Assembly: GCA_964545545.1 (NCBI GenBank)
Contig: CAZJGK010000058.1
Location: forward strand, 1 to 21,874
Length of the DNA stretch: 21,874 bases
Reading direction: 5' to 3'
Origin: JAHJTW01 sp964545545
Lineage (GTDB): Bacteria > Krumholzibacteriota > Krumholzibacteriia > LZORAL124-64-63
Below the pieces are notes generated by a model. It had not been told where the DNA came from, ran no database searches, and worked only from the letters and a program-made list of their open reading frames with translations. This document shows positions 1 through 7,557 of this stretch, one piece after another. The position numbers were made by a program, and so were the translations under genes. Numbering within the stretch: the stretch's first letter is position 1; each line of letters opens with the position of its first letter.

Positions 1-959
1 CGGTGCAACAGCATCCCCGACTGCTCATCTGTGACGAACCGACCGCCCTCCAGGATAGCACCCAGTCCGTCTGGGTGCTGGACAGGCTTGACAGCTGGCG
101 GCGGGAAACCGGGCGCGGTCTGTTGACCGCCACCTGTGATCGGCGTGAAGCTGTGCGGGCTGATTGGCTGGTCATCCTGGAGAGGGGCAGGGTGCTGGTC
201 CAGGGACCGAGCGCCGATCTGCTGGACAGCGCCGCGGTGGCGGATCTGCTTGGCCGGCGGGAGGTTGCGCCGGTCAGGCCGTGCCCGAGGTGCCTGGGTG
301 ATTCCCCCGTCCTGCAGTTGCAAGGAGTGGCCTGTGACTTTCTGGGCCCTGGCGGCGGTTTTCATGGCGTGGATCTGACGGTGACCCCGGGACAACGGGT
401 GGGTATCACCGGGCCCAACGGTTGTGGGAAAAGCACCTTGCTGGCGGTGTGCGCCGGGTTGCGACCCCCTGATAGGGGTCGTGTGGACCTGGCGGGCCGA
501 ACCCTGTACGCGCGTGGCGTAAGGGATCTGGACCACGGCCTGGCCATGCTGGCTCCCCAGTTTCCCGAATACATGTTCTGCCGCACAACGGTGCAGGATG
601 AACTGGCCATGGGCCCCTTGCCGGCCGGTGTGGTGGCGGAGGATTTTCTTGCTGAGCTGGGTCTGGGCAGGGAGATTCTGGCTCGTAATCCCCATGATCT
701 GAGCAGTGGACAGCGAAGACGTCTGGCCGTGGGCCTGACCGCCCACAGTGGGCGGCCCCTGTTGTTGCTGGATGAACCCACGGCAGCCCTGGATCGGTGC
801 GGCCGGCGGCAGATGGTCGCCATTCTGGATGGTACCCCGCCAACGGGCGCTCTGATCATCGCTTCCCACGACCGGGAACTTCTGGAAATCCTGGGTTGCC
901 GGGTTTGGGAACTCCAATCCGGGGAAATGGGACTTGCCGCCTCCGAAAGGGGTTGTTAG
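1..959 (+). CDS. ECF-type ABC transporter ATPase, double ATP-binding domain (5' partial)
   Basis: This is the C-terminal part of an energising ATPase, probably for an energy-coupling-factor (ECF) vitamin or metal importer at the inner membrane. The frame is open to the window edge, so the start lies upstream; residues are counted from base 3. The first domain shows only its Walker B (LLICDE, 7-12) and what follows. The second is complete: Walker A GPNGCGKST (138-145), Q-loop APQFPEYMF (184-192), signature LSSGQ (233-237), Walker B LLLLDE (252-257) and switch histidine in SHD (288-290). The Q-loop region with QFPEYMF and DELAMGPL resembles CbiO/EcfA proteins. In the first domain the switch histidine position reads T-C-D (44-46). 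No transmembrane or substrate-binding partner is visible; it would have to lie upstream. Family certain, substrate unknown. Confidence 0.88.
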   Translation, partial: VQQHPRLLICDEPTALQDSTQSVWVLDRLDSWRRETGRGLLTATCDRREAVRADWLVILERGRVLVQGPSADLLDSAAVADLLGRREVAPVRPCPRCLGDSPVLQLQGVACDFLGPGGGFHGVDLTVTPGQRVGITGPNGCGKSTLLAVCAGLRPPDRGRVDLAGRTLYARGVRDLDHGLAMLAPQFPEYMFCRTTVQDELAMGPLPAGVVAEDFLAELGLGREILARNPHDLSSGQRRRLAVGLTAHSGRPLLLLDEPTAALDRCGRRQMVAILDGTPPTGALIIASHDRELLEILGCRVWELQSGEMGLAASERGC

Positions 960-962
960 ATT
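934..962 (+). promoter_or_regulatory. candidate sigma70-type promoter for the pyr operon
   Basis: TTGCCG at 934-939 and TAGATT at 957-962 are separated by 17 bases, each matching four of six consensus bases. Transcription would start near 969, just ahead of the GAGGCT element and terminator hairpin of the pyrR leader, which is the geometry an attenuated leader needs. The boxes overlap the end of the ABC gene. Weak matches in GC-rich DNA, so this is only a candidate. Confidence 0.3.
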
Positions 963-966
963 CTCC

Positions 967-1036
967 CCGGATCCGAACCCGTCAAGGAGGCTCTGAAAAA
1001 GTCCGGCATGGAGCGCGCTGCCCCATGCCTTTTTTT
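967..1036 (+). promoter_or_regulatory. candidate PyrR-responsive attenuator leader
   Basis: Between the ABC gene and pyrR lie, in order, CCGGAT (967-972), GAGGCT (987-992), GTCCGG (1001-1006) and an intrinsic terminator (1005-1036). CCGGAU can pair with GUCCGG over six bases (one G-U pair), and that helix shares bases 1005-1006 with the terminator stem, so the two structures compete. PyrR proteins bind an RNA loop with consensus ARUCCNGNGAGGYU. Here GAGGCT is intact, but the 5' part is degenerate (GTCAAG in place of UCCNGN). PyrR is encoded directly downstream, and autoregulation of this kind is well known in Bacillus and others. RNA folding and homologous leaders were not checked. Confidence 0.45.
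1005..1036 (+). terminator. intrinsic terminator hairpin before pyrR
   Basis: GGCATGG (1005-1011) pairs perfectly with CCATGCC (1023-1029) around an 11-base loop, followed at once by seven T (1030-1036). It is the clearest rho-independent terminator in the window. It could end the ABC transcription unit, act as the terminator arm of a pyr attenuator, or both. Confidence 0.75.
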
Positions 1037-1059
1037 GGGCCGCAACCCGAGGACGCCTC

Positions 1060-1611
1060 ATGAACTTCGTCGAGAAAGCCGTCATCATGGATGCCAGCGA
1101 GATGGCCCGGTCCATCAAGCGTATGGGCCACGAGATTGTCGAAGCCAACAAGGGGGTGGAGAACCTTGTCCTGCTGGGCATCCAGCGCCGGGGTGTCACC
1201 CTGGCCGGAATGCTCGGGGATGCCATCAAAGAGATCGAGGGCAGTGACGTGCCCCGTGGGGCGCTGGACATCACCTTCTACCGGGACGACCTGTCCACGC
1301 TGGGACCGTCGCCCAAGGTTTCCAGCACCGAAATGCCCTTTGATGTCAGGGGCAAGATCATCATCCTGGTCGACGATGTGCTCTACACCGGGCGCACCGT
1401 ACGCGCGGCCCTGGACGTCATCATGGACTGGGGCCGCCCGGCGGCCATCCGGTTGGCGGTGCTGGTGGATCGTGGCCACCGCGAGCTGCCTGTGCGTCCG
1501 GATTTTGTCGGCAAGAACGTGCCGACGTCCCAGAAGGAGATCATCAAGGTCAAGGTCCAGGAATTCGATCACAAGGAACAGGTCGTCGTCGGGGAGGTTT
1601 CCGAAGGATGA
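1060..1611 (+). CDS. pyrR: PyrR: pyr operon regulator / uracil phosphoribosyltransferase
   Basis: PyrR binds pyr leader RNA when UMP is plentiful and so promotes attenuation; many members also make UMP from uracil and PRPP. The 183-residue length is typical of the family. The PRPP-binding loop VDDVLYTGRT is at residues 104-113, and the N-terminal region with GIQRRGV (about 41-47) fits the family. The ATG follows GAGGA (1049-1053) with a 6-base spacer. Its stop overlaps the pyrB start (ATGA). As the first gene, behind a terminator hairpin, it is placed as in attenuated pyr operons of Gram-positive and some Gram-negative bacteria. The main alternative would be another type I phosphoribosyltransferase, but the overall sequence and the pyr context make PyrR near certain. 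Confidence 0.95.
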   Translation: MNFVEKAVIMDASEMARSIKRMGHEIVEANKGVENLVLLGIQRRGVTLAGMLGDAIKEIEGSDVPRGALDITFYRDDLSTLGPSPKVSSTEMPFDVRGKIIILVDDVLYTGRTVRAALDVIMDWGRPAAIRLAVLVDRGHRELPVRPDFVGKNVPTSQKEIIKVKVQEFDHKEQVVVGEVSEG

Positions 1612-2546
1612 TCCTCAAGAGCAAGGATGTGCTCGGTCTGGAGGACCTGACTGGGGAGGAAATCCTGGGGGTGCTGGAGATCGCTTCCCGGTTCCGCGCC
1701 GTCTTCGATCGCCCCGTGCGCAACGTGCCGATCATGCGGGGCCGCACGGTCGTCAATTTCTTCCATGAACCCAGTACCCGCACCCGCATCAGCTTCGAGT
1801 TGGCCGAGAAGCGGTTGTCCGCGGACATCGTCAATTTTTCCGCGGCGACCAGCAGCTTCAAAAAAGGCGAAACCCTGCGCGACACGGCCGAGAACCTGGC
1901 GGCCATGAAAATCGACATGCTGGTGGTGCGGCACGGCTCACCCGGTTCAGCGCGCTATCTGGCCCGGGTTCTGGACTGTTCGGTGATCAATGCCGGCGAC
2001 GGGGCCCACGAGCACCCCACCCAGGGTCTGCTGGACATCATGACCATGCGGCAGCGTTTGGGCGATTTGCGGGGCAAAAAAATCACCATCATCGGGGACA
2101 TCGCCCACAGCCGCGTGGCGCGCTCCAACATCTGGGGACTGACCAAGTTGGGCGCCGAGGTGACTCTTTGCGGACCCCCGACCATGGTCCCCGGCACTCT
2201 GGAACGCATGGGTGTGCGCGTGGAGTACGACCTTGTGCGGGCCGTGGCTGCGGCCGATGTCCTGAATGTGCTGCGCATCCAGCTTGAACGGGGCGCCGGC
2301 AAGACGTTCCCCGGTAACCGGGAATACCACCGGATGTACGGCATCACCGAGGAAATCGTGCGCGGTTTGAAACCCGAAGCCTTCATCCTGCACCCCGGTC
2401 CCATGAATCGGGATGTGGAAATCGCAGGGGAAGTGGCCGATGGGCCACGCCAGGTCATCCTGGACCAGGTCGCCAACGGGGTGGCCGTGCGCATGGCGTT
2501 GATCTACCTGCTGTCGGGCGGAGATCCCGGCGCGCTCGGCGGTTGA
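1608..2546 (+). CDS. pyrB: aspartate carbamoyltransferase catalytic subunit
   Basis: Condenses carbamoyl phosphate and aspartate to N-carbamoyl-aspartate, the committed step of pyrimidine synthesis, in the cytoplasm. The 312-residue length is standard for the catalytic chain. The carbamoyl-phosphate loop STRTR is at residues 56-60, HPTQ at 136-139, and HPGPMNRDVEI near the C-terminus belongs to the aspartate-binding side. The usual HPTQALLD reads HPTQGLLD, a mild change. The start ATG overlaps the pyrR stop by four bases (ATGA), indicating translational coupling. No pyrI regulatory subunit follows, so the enzyme is probably a simple trimer or a PyrB-PyrC complex of the kind known from Aquifex; that pairing is inference from gene order. 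Confidence 0.97.
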   Translation: MILKSKDVLGLEDLTGEEILGVLEIASRFRAVFDRPVRNVPIMRGRTVVNFFHEPSTRTRISFELAEKRLSADIVNFSAATSSFKKGETLRDTAENLAAMKIDMLVVRHGSPGSARYLARVLDCSVINAGDGAHEHPTQGLLDIMTMRQRLGDLRGKKITIIGDIAHSRVARSNIWGLTKLGAEVTLCGPPTMVPGTLERMGVRVEYDLVRAVAAADVLNVLRIQLERGAGKTFPGNREYHRMYGITEEIVRGLKPEAFILHPGPMNRDVEIAGEVADGPRQVILDQVANGVAVRMALIYLLSGGDPGALGG

Positions 2547-2562
2547 TGAGTTCGTAACCCGA

Positions 2563-2593
2563 CCGGCCACGCGGTTTTTCCGCCAGCGGCCGG
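2563..2593 (+). repeat. intercistronic hairpin between pyrB and pyrC
   Basis: CCGGCC (2563-2568) pairs with GGCCGG (2588-2593), and inside it GCGG (2571-2574) pairs with CCGC (2580-2583) around five T. No T-run follows, so it does not look like an intrinsic terminator. It ends four bases before the pyrC ribosome-binding site (AGAGGA, 2597-2602) and might affect mRNA stability or pyrC translation. Confidence 0.5.
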
Positions 2594-2608
2594 CAAAGAG
2601 GATCAGGC

Positions 2609-3949
2609 ATGCAATGGAGCTGGAAGAGAATCCCTGCTGAATACATGGTGACCAACGTGAAGCTCTATCAGGGGGGCAAGATCGGTCATCGCAAGGGGTT
2701 TTTGCACATCAAGAGGGGTCGCATCGAGCAGGTGGGGGTCGGTACGGTGGCCTCGGAAGGGATACCTGTCCTCGACGGGGCGGGCCTGGTCTGCGCGCCC
2801 GGCCTGATCGATATGCACGTCCATTTCCGGGAGCCTGGCCAGGAGGAGAAGGAGACCATTGCTTCCGGCAGCCTGGCCGCGGCCTGCGGTGGTTTCACCT
2901 CCGTGGTGACCATGCCCAACACCCAGCCGGCCATCGATCACTCGGGCATGGTGCGTTATGTCATTGACCGGGGCAAGGAGGCGGGTCTGTGCCGCGTTTT
3001 TCCCACCGGGGCCATCAGCAAGGGTCGTTTGGGCGAACAGATGTGCGAGTTCGGCGACATGGTGGCCGCCGGAGCCGTGGGTTTCACGGATGACGGCTCG
3101 CCCGTGGCCGACGGCAGCCTCATGGCCAATGCCTTGAAATTCGCCAAGCTGCTGGGTGTGCCGGTCATCAGCCATGCCGAGGATCTGACCATCATCGGCG
3201 ACGGCGTCATGCACGCGGGGTACTGGTCCGCCCGGCTGGGGTTGGCGGGTATGCCCCGCGCCAGCGAAGACGCCGCCACTTTCCGGGATATCGAGCTGGC
3301 CCGGGCCGCCGGCGGCCATCTCCACATCGCCCATGTTTCCACGCGGGGCGCGGTGGAAATAATTAGGCGGGCCAAGCAGGACGGGGTGTATGTCACGGCG
3401 GAGGCCGCGCCGCACCACTTCAGCCTTGACCATTCCCGGTGCCGGGACTATTCCCCTCTGTTCAAGATGAACCCGCCCCTGCGCGAGTCCGAAGATGTCA
3501 ACGCCGTCGCCGAGGCCCTGGCCGACGGCACCCTTGACTGCATCGCCACCGACCACGCTCCCCATACGGCCACCCAGAAGGAATTCCAGTTCGACCAGGC
3601 GCCCTTCGGCGTGCTCGGCCTCGAAACGGCTTTGGCGGTGGGCGTGACTTACCTGGTCAAGGGCGGTGTCATGGATCTGGGCCGGTTGTTGGAATTGATG
3701 ACCGAACGTCCTGCGGGTGTTCTGGGCATGTCTTATGGCCGTCTTGAAGAGGGTTCCGTGGCGGATTTCACCCTCCTGGACCCGGATTTCATCTGGACGG
3801 TGACGCCGGCCAAGCTGCGCTCGCGCAGCCGCAATTCGTGCTATCTGGGCGAAGAATTGACCGGCAAAGTCGGGGCGACCTTTTTGCGCGGCCGTTTGAC
3901 CTGGCTCGACCAGGATGTGATCAATCCGGCGGCCCCCACCGGAACGTAA
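2609..3949 (+). CDS. pyrC: dihydroorotase
   Basis: Cyclises N-carbamoyl-aspartate to dihydroorotate, the third step of the pathway. This is the class I (PyrC2, about 430-residue) amidohydrolase form: zinc-site HVHFR at residues 70-74, SHAED and HIAHVST in the middle, and ATDHAPHT with the catalytic aspartate at 315. The total length of 446 is slightly long because of the chosen start. ATG at 2609 has AGAGGA six bases upstream. An in-frame ATG at 2645 (MVTNVKLYQGG) would fit the family N-terminus better, but its nearest purine-rich stretch is too far away, so 2609 is preferred with some doubt. It lies 62 bases after pyrB, with a hairpin between. Confidence 0.95.
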   Translation: MQWSWKRIPAEYMVTNVKLYQGGKIGHRKGFLHIKRGRIEQVGVGTVASEGIPVLDGAGLVCAPGLIDMHVHFREPGQEEKETIASGSLAAACGGFTSVVTMPNTQPAIDHSGMVRYVIDRGKEAGLCRVFPTGAISKGRLGEQMCEFGDMVAAGAVGFTDDGSPVADGSLMANALKFAKLLGVPVISHAEDLTIIGDGVMHAGYWSARLGLAGMPRASEDAATFRDIELARAAGGHLHIAHVSTRGAVEIIRRAKQDGVYVTAEAAPHHFSLDHSRCRDYSPLFKMNPPLRESEDVNAVAEALADGTLDCIATDHAPHTATQKEFQFDQAPFGVLGLETALAVGVTYLVKGGVMDLGRLLELMTERPAGVLGMSYGRLEEGSVADFTLLDPDFIWTVTPAKLRSRSRNSCYLGEELTGKVGATFLRGRLTWLDQDVINPAAPTGT

Positions 3950-3952
3950 TTT

Positions 3953-3972
3953 GCTGGAATACATATTCCGGC
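3953..3972. repeat. 9-bp perfect inverted repeat after pyrC
   Basis: GCTGGAATA (3953-3961) and TATTCCGGC (3964-3972) can form nine pairs (one G-U) around two bases, starting three bases after the pyrC stop. The core GGAATACATATTCC is nearly symmetric in DNA as well. No T-run follows. It may be an RNA processing or stability hairpin or a protein-binding site ahead of the lipoprotein gene. The rest of the 88-base spacer shows no convincing promoter. Confidence 0.45.
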
Positions 3973-4037
3973 TCTGCCAGCCAAGGCTGCGGACAGCTTG
4001 CTGCCGGCCTTCTGGGTTCTTTGATTGAGGATTTGCC

Positions 4038-5918
4038 TTGAACAGTTGCACACAATCCAGCCTGAGGCGGCGTATCCTGCAGAGGACAAACGCACTGCTG
4101 TTGGGGACGTTAATCGGCTTGATGCTGGTCCTGGGGGGAGGGTGCGCCAAATACAACACCTTCTTCAACGCCCAGCGGGCTTTTGATAATGCCGAGCATG
4201 TCCGCGAGGAGGCCCTGCGCCAGCACCAGGATCCTCCCCAGCCTGCGGGGCAGCAGAAGACCGACTACGAAACCGCCATCCGCAAAGCCCAGAAAATCCT
4301 GGATGACTACCCCGGCAACGGCCTGACGGACGACGCCCTGTTTTTGCAGGCCAAAGCCTGGCATCGCCTTGAGTCCTACCGCATGTCCATTCGCAAACTG
4401 GATCTGCTGTTTACCAATTTTCCCCAGACCAAGTACATGGAGGAGGCCCTGTACCTGCAGGGCCTGAATCATCTGCTCATCGGCAGCCTGGTCAAGAGTC
4501 AGGAGTACCTCGACCGTCTGGCCAAGCTGTATCCCAAGAGCAAATATCAGGCGGAGACGCGCAAGGTCATCGGAGACAATGCGTTCGCCATGAAGGACTG
4601 GGAGACGGCCCTTGACAGTTACCGGGAATACCTGGATCAGAAAGCCGGGGTGCAGGACCCCGATCGTATCGGCATCAAGCTGGGCGAGTGCTGCTGGGAA
4701 CTGCATCGCTACGAGGAGGCCGTGCCCGTTCTGGATAAGGTGATAAAAAACACCCTCAGCAGTGAATTGGCCTTCAAGGCCAAGTTGCTCAAGGCCAGGA
4801 TCCTGACCCGCCTGAAGCGATACGATGATGCCGCGGCCCTGGTGGATGAAATTCGTCCCGAGGCCGAGGTTTTTGAATCCCAGGGTATGGTGGCCCTTGT
4901 GGATGCCGAAAATCTTTACGCCCAGGGCAAAGGCGAGGAAGCCACGCCCCTGCTCCAGAACATGCCCGAAGAGTGGAAAACACCGGAAGTCAAAGCCCGG
5001 GTTTCCGACCTTCTGGGGCACGAGTACATGGCCCAGGGCAAGTGGGCATTCGCCAAGGCCCAATTCAAGAATGCTATGCTTAACAAGATATTTCTCGATG
5101 ATCAGGATGAAACGCGTCGCCTGGAAGATAGCCTGAATGACTATATCGTTGCCGAGTACGCCTTGAAGGATGCCAAGGGTGACCGTGTGCCTCGCCTGGA
5201 AGTTCTGAAGGCGAACGCGCTCATGTTCGGGCTGGATCGTCCGGAACAGGCGGCTGGACTTTATCTGGAGGCCGCGGCGGATACTGCGGCCGATTCGCTT
5301 GATGCGGCCCGGGCCTTGTTCGGCGCGGTGGTCGCCTACCGGGATCATCTGGATAAGCCGGATTCGGCGGCTCTGTACGTTGCCCAGCTGGAGAGCCGGT
5401 ATCCGGAATCACCCCAGGCCTTCGAGGTCTCCGGTGATAAAGGGGGACGGGATCTCCTGGAATTCCTCCTTGATCGCCGCCGCCTAGAGCAGCAGGACCG
5501 CTTGGCCGCCCTGAGTCCGGAGGCCCGTGCGGCGCTGGAAGCCACGCCCGCCAGCGATAATGAGCTGTCCCCGACCAGAGGCCCGAAGGTAACCGAGGCG
5601 CGCCGCAGGATGGTGTACTTGTTGCGCCGTGACAACCTGACCTATCCACCGCCGCAAACCATCATCCCGGTGGGAAGATCGATACCCGCCAGGGAGTCCG
5701 CAGCCCTTGATTCCACCGCCATCAGGGAAAATCCGGGGGATACCCCCGCGCTGCCGCCGGGGTCCCCCGTTGCTGATACCACGGCACAGGGGCCCGGGGA
5801 TCTGGTTTCGCCGGAAAAGAAACCCGAAGAGGCCAAGGAAAAACCGAAAAAGCAGCAGAAGAAACGCAGCGACGATTGGGATCTTTTGCGCGGGCCCCGG
5901 CCCGGGAGTTCGCCTTGA
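4038..5918 (+). CDS. TPR-repeat lipoprotein inside the pyr operon
   Basis: A 626-residue predicted lipoprotein built from helical repeats. The N-terminus has a basic stretch (RRRILQR, 10-16), a hydrophobic core (about 19-32) and a lipobox-like LGGGC with the lipidated cysteine at 36; the glycine at -3 is atypical but fits the PROSITE lipoprotein pattern. Residues of about 75-240 are TPR-like, resembling BamD/YfgL-type scaffolds (KAQKILDDYPGN, YLDRLAKLYPKS). The tail (about 560-626) is proline-, lysine- and glutamate-rich and probably disordered. The TTG start at 4038 is set by GAGGA (4027-4031) six bases upstream and is needed to keep the signal peptide. The stop overlaps the pyrK start (TTGA). 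An outer-membrane assembly or tethering role is plausible; no link to pyrimidine synthesis is evident from its sequence. Confidence 0.85.
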   Translation: MNSCTQSSLRRRILQRTNALLLGTLIGLMLVLGGGCAKYNTFFNAQRAFDNAEHVREEALRQHQDPPQPAGQQKTDYETAIRKAQKILDDYPGNGLTDDALFLQAKAWHRLESYRMSIRKLDLLFTNFPQTKYMEEALYLQGLNHLLIGSLVKSQEYLDRLAKLYPKSKYQAETRKVIGDNAFAMKDWETALDSYREYLDQKAGVQDPDRIGIKLGECCWELHRYEEAVPVLDKVIKNTLSSELAFKAKLLKARILTRLKRYDDAAALVDEIRPEAEVFESQGMVALVDAENLYAQGKGEEATPLLQNMPEEWKTPEVKARVSDLLGHEYMAQGKWAFAKAQFKNAMLNKIFLDDQDETRRLEDSLNDYIVAEYALKDAKGDRVPRLEVLKANALMFGLDRPEQAAGLYLEAAADTAADSLDAARALFGAVVAYRDHLDKPDSAALYVAQLESRYPESPQAFEVSGDKGGRDLLEFLLDRRRLEQQDRLAALSPEARAALEATPASDNELSPTRGPKVTEARRRMVYLLRRDNLTYPPPQTIIPVGRSIPARESAALDSTAIRENPGDTPALPPGSPVADTTAQGPGDLVSPEKKPEEAKEKPKKQQKKRSDDWDLLRGPRPGSSP

Positions 5919-6550
5919 TTGAAGGCCTGAAGAATCCGGCCGCCTGCAGCTGCACCGCCAGAGTGCTCACCAACGAACCCGTTTCCCGGGGTTTGATGCG
6001 GCTGGACCTTGAACTTCCGCTGAATCCGGGGTTTCTGCCCGGACAGTTCGCAATGCTCAACCTGACCGGTTCGCACGCCTGGGTTTTTGGTCGGCCATTG
6101 TCCATCCTGGCCTGGAGGGACGCCACCGTCAGCTTTCTGTACCGGGTTGTAGGCCGGGGAACGGGGGTCCTGGCCGAATGTGGGTCCGGCACCTCGCTTT
6201 CCTTTCTAGGCCCGCTGGGACGGCCCTTTCCCGAGGCGCCGGACAACGCCGAATCTGTCCTGATTGCCGGTGGTGTCGGTTTGCCGCCCTTGTACGCCTG
6301 GGCCGAGCGGTTCGCCGGGTCACCCATGCTCCCGTTTTTCGGGGCTCGNNNNNNNNNNNNNNNNNNNNNNNNNNNNNNNNNNNNNNNNNNNNNNNNNNNN
6401 NNNNNNNNNNNNNNNNNNNNNNNNNNNNNNNNNNNNNNNNNNNNNNNNGCCGAACCGGGATCCGGTCCGGAGGATTGGCGTCCGGCCACCTGCTGTGCCG
6501 AGGGTCCGGTTTTTCCCGCTGAAGCCCTGGTCTGGTCCCGATTACCCTGA
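5915..6550 (+). CDS. pyrK: dihydroorotate dehydrogenase electron-transfer subunit (interrupted by N gap)
   Basis: PyrK carries FAD and a [2Fe-2S] cluster and passes electrons from PyrD to NAD+. Before the gap, about 144 residues show the ferredoxin-reductase fold: PGQF (42-45), FAD motif RPLS (60-63), GPLGRPF (99-105) and the NAD-side AGGVGLPPLY (118-127). After the gap, CCAEGPVFPAEALVW matches the family C-terminus (usually CKDGPVF), where the cysteine is the fourth cluster ligand. The first three ligands would fall in the missing stretch. The TTG start at 5915 overlaps the lipoprotein stop and follows GGGAG (5904-5908) by six bases. The family is about 220-280 residues, so 100 Ns is probably a placeholder for a longer gap. 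The same frame continuing across it is by chance or by design of the join. Confidence 0.88.
   Translation: MIEGLKNPAACSCTARVLTNEPVSRGLMRLDLELPLNPGFLPGQFAMLNLTGSHAWVFGRPLSILAWRDATVSFLYRVVGRGTGVLAECGSGTSLSFLGPLGRPFPEAPDNAESVLIAGGVGLPPLYAWAERFAGSPMLPFFGAXXXXXXXXXXXXXXXXXXXXXXXXXXXXXXXXXXAEPGSGPEDWRPATCCAEGPVFPAEALVWSRLP
6349..6448. other. assembly gap of 100 Ns inside pyrK
   Basis: Exactly 100 unknown bases, the conventional length for a gap of unknown size. Both flanks encode PyrK, so the join is biologically sensible, but the distance is not reliable and coordinates to the right may be shifted relative to the genome. Confidence 0.98.
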
Positions 6551-6608
6551 GGATCAACCGTTGGTCGCCCTGTCCTGGAATGGAATGGGGCCAGACGAAA
6601 GGATCCGT

Positions 6609-7544
6609 GTGAAGCCAAAGTGGTGGCATATCGACCCGCAGGAACCCTTTACAATCGGGCCCCGCGTGCTTCCCGGCCGCATCTGGACGGCGTCGGGGTG
6701 TTTTGCCTACGGATTGACCGGCCATGAGATGACGGCGCCCGGTTTTTCCTCGCCCTATGAAGGGGTGGGCGTGGTGGTGACCAAGACCGTCACCCCTGAA
6801 CCGCGCTGCGGCAACCCCATGCCCCGTCTGGTGGAAACCCCCCATGGCGCCCTCAACAGCATTGGTTTGGAAAACGTCGGCCTGAAGGCTTTTTGCGCCG
6901 AAGTGATGCCGCAACTGGAGACCCGGGGCGTGCCCTTTATTGCCAGCGTTGCGGCCACGTGTCCCGCACAGTTCGGCGAGATGGTCGGGATGCTCCGGGA
7001 AGCCGGCCGGGATCTCGGCTGCTGGCACGGGGTCGAACTCAACCTCAGCTGCCCCAATGTGGCCGAAGGCGGACACGATTTCGGCAAGGATCCCCGCACC
7101 GTTGCCGCGTGTGTGGCCGCGGCGCGGTCGCCCTTGACCGACCGCGCCCTGCTGGCCAAGCTGACCCCCAACGTGGGCGATGTGGCCGCCCTGGCTGCCG
7201 CGGCGGCCAGCGGCGGGGCAGATGCCGTCAGCGCCGTCAATACCTTTGTGGGCATGGAGGTCGATCCGGTGAGGGGGGAGCCGATCCTGCCGCGCAGGTT
7301 CGGCGGCTATTCGGGGCCGGCCATCCAGCCCATGGCCCTGGCCAAGGTGGATGAAATCATCCGCAAAACCGGGATCCCCGTGGTCGGCGTCGGTGGCATT
7401 GCCACGGCTGCGGATGCCTTGAAATACTTTGCGCTGGGGGTGGTCGCCGTGCAGGTGGGCACGGCCCAGATGCGGGATCCTTTTACCGCCGCGGTCATTG
7501 CCCGCGAGTTGCGCGCAGCCGCACAGGCGCAGGATCCCCAGTGA
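6609..7544 (+). CDS. pyrD: dihydroorotate dehydrogenase, class 1B catalytic subunit
   Basis: FMN enzyme oxidising dihydroorotate to orotate; together with PyrK it uses NAD+. The 311 residues fit the class 1B family: TASGCFAYG near the N-terminus, NSIGLEN in the middle, the catalytic cysteine in LNLSCPNV (Cys148), and the phosphate-binding VVGVGGIATAADALKYF and VQVGTAQM near the end. Class 1 enzymes use Cys as base where class 2 uses Ser. The GTG start at 6609 is preferred because GAAAGGA (6597-6603) lies five bases upstream; an in-frame ATG at 6585 has no good site. It lies 58 bases after pyrK and ends the operon, 13 bases from the stop of a convergent gene. Confidence 0.95.
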   Translation: MKPKWWHIDPQEPFTIGPRVLPGRIWTASGCFAYGLTGHEMTAPGFSSPYEGVGVVVTKTVTPEPRCGNPMPRLVETPHGALNSIGLENVGLKAFCAEVMPQLETRGVPFIASVAATCPAQFGEMVGMLREAGRDLGCWHGVELNLSCPNVAEGGHDFGKDPRTVAACVAAARSPLTDRALLAKLTPNVGDVAALAAAAASGGADAVSAVNTFVGMEVDPVRGEPILPRRFGGYSGPAIQPMALAKVDEIIRKTGIPVVGVGGIATAADALKYFALGVVAVQVGTAQMRDPFTAAVIARELRAAAQAQDPQ

Positions 7545-7557
7545 TTAAGTCCGTCCC

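Noticed and set aside
6264..7544. Single 426-codon frame crossing the N gap into pyrD
   Set aside because: The part before 6609 is the pyrK gene read in another frame, and it crosses unknown bases.
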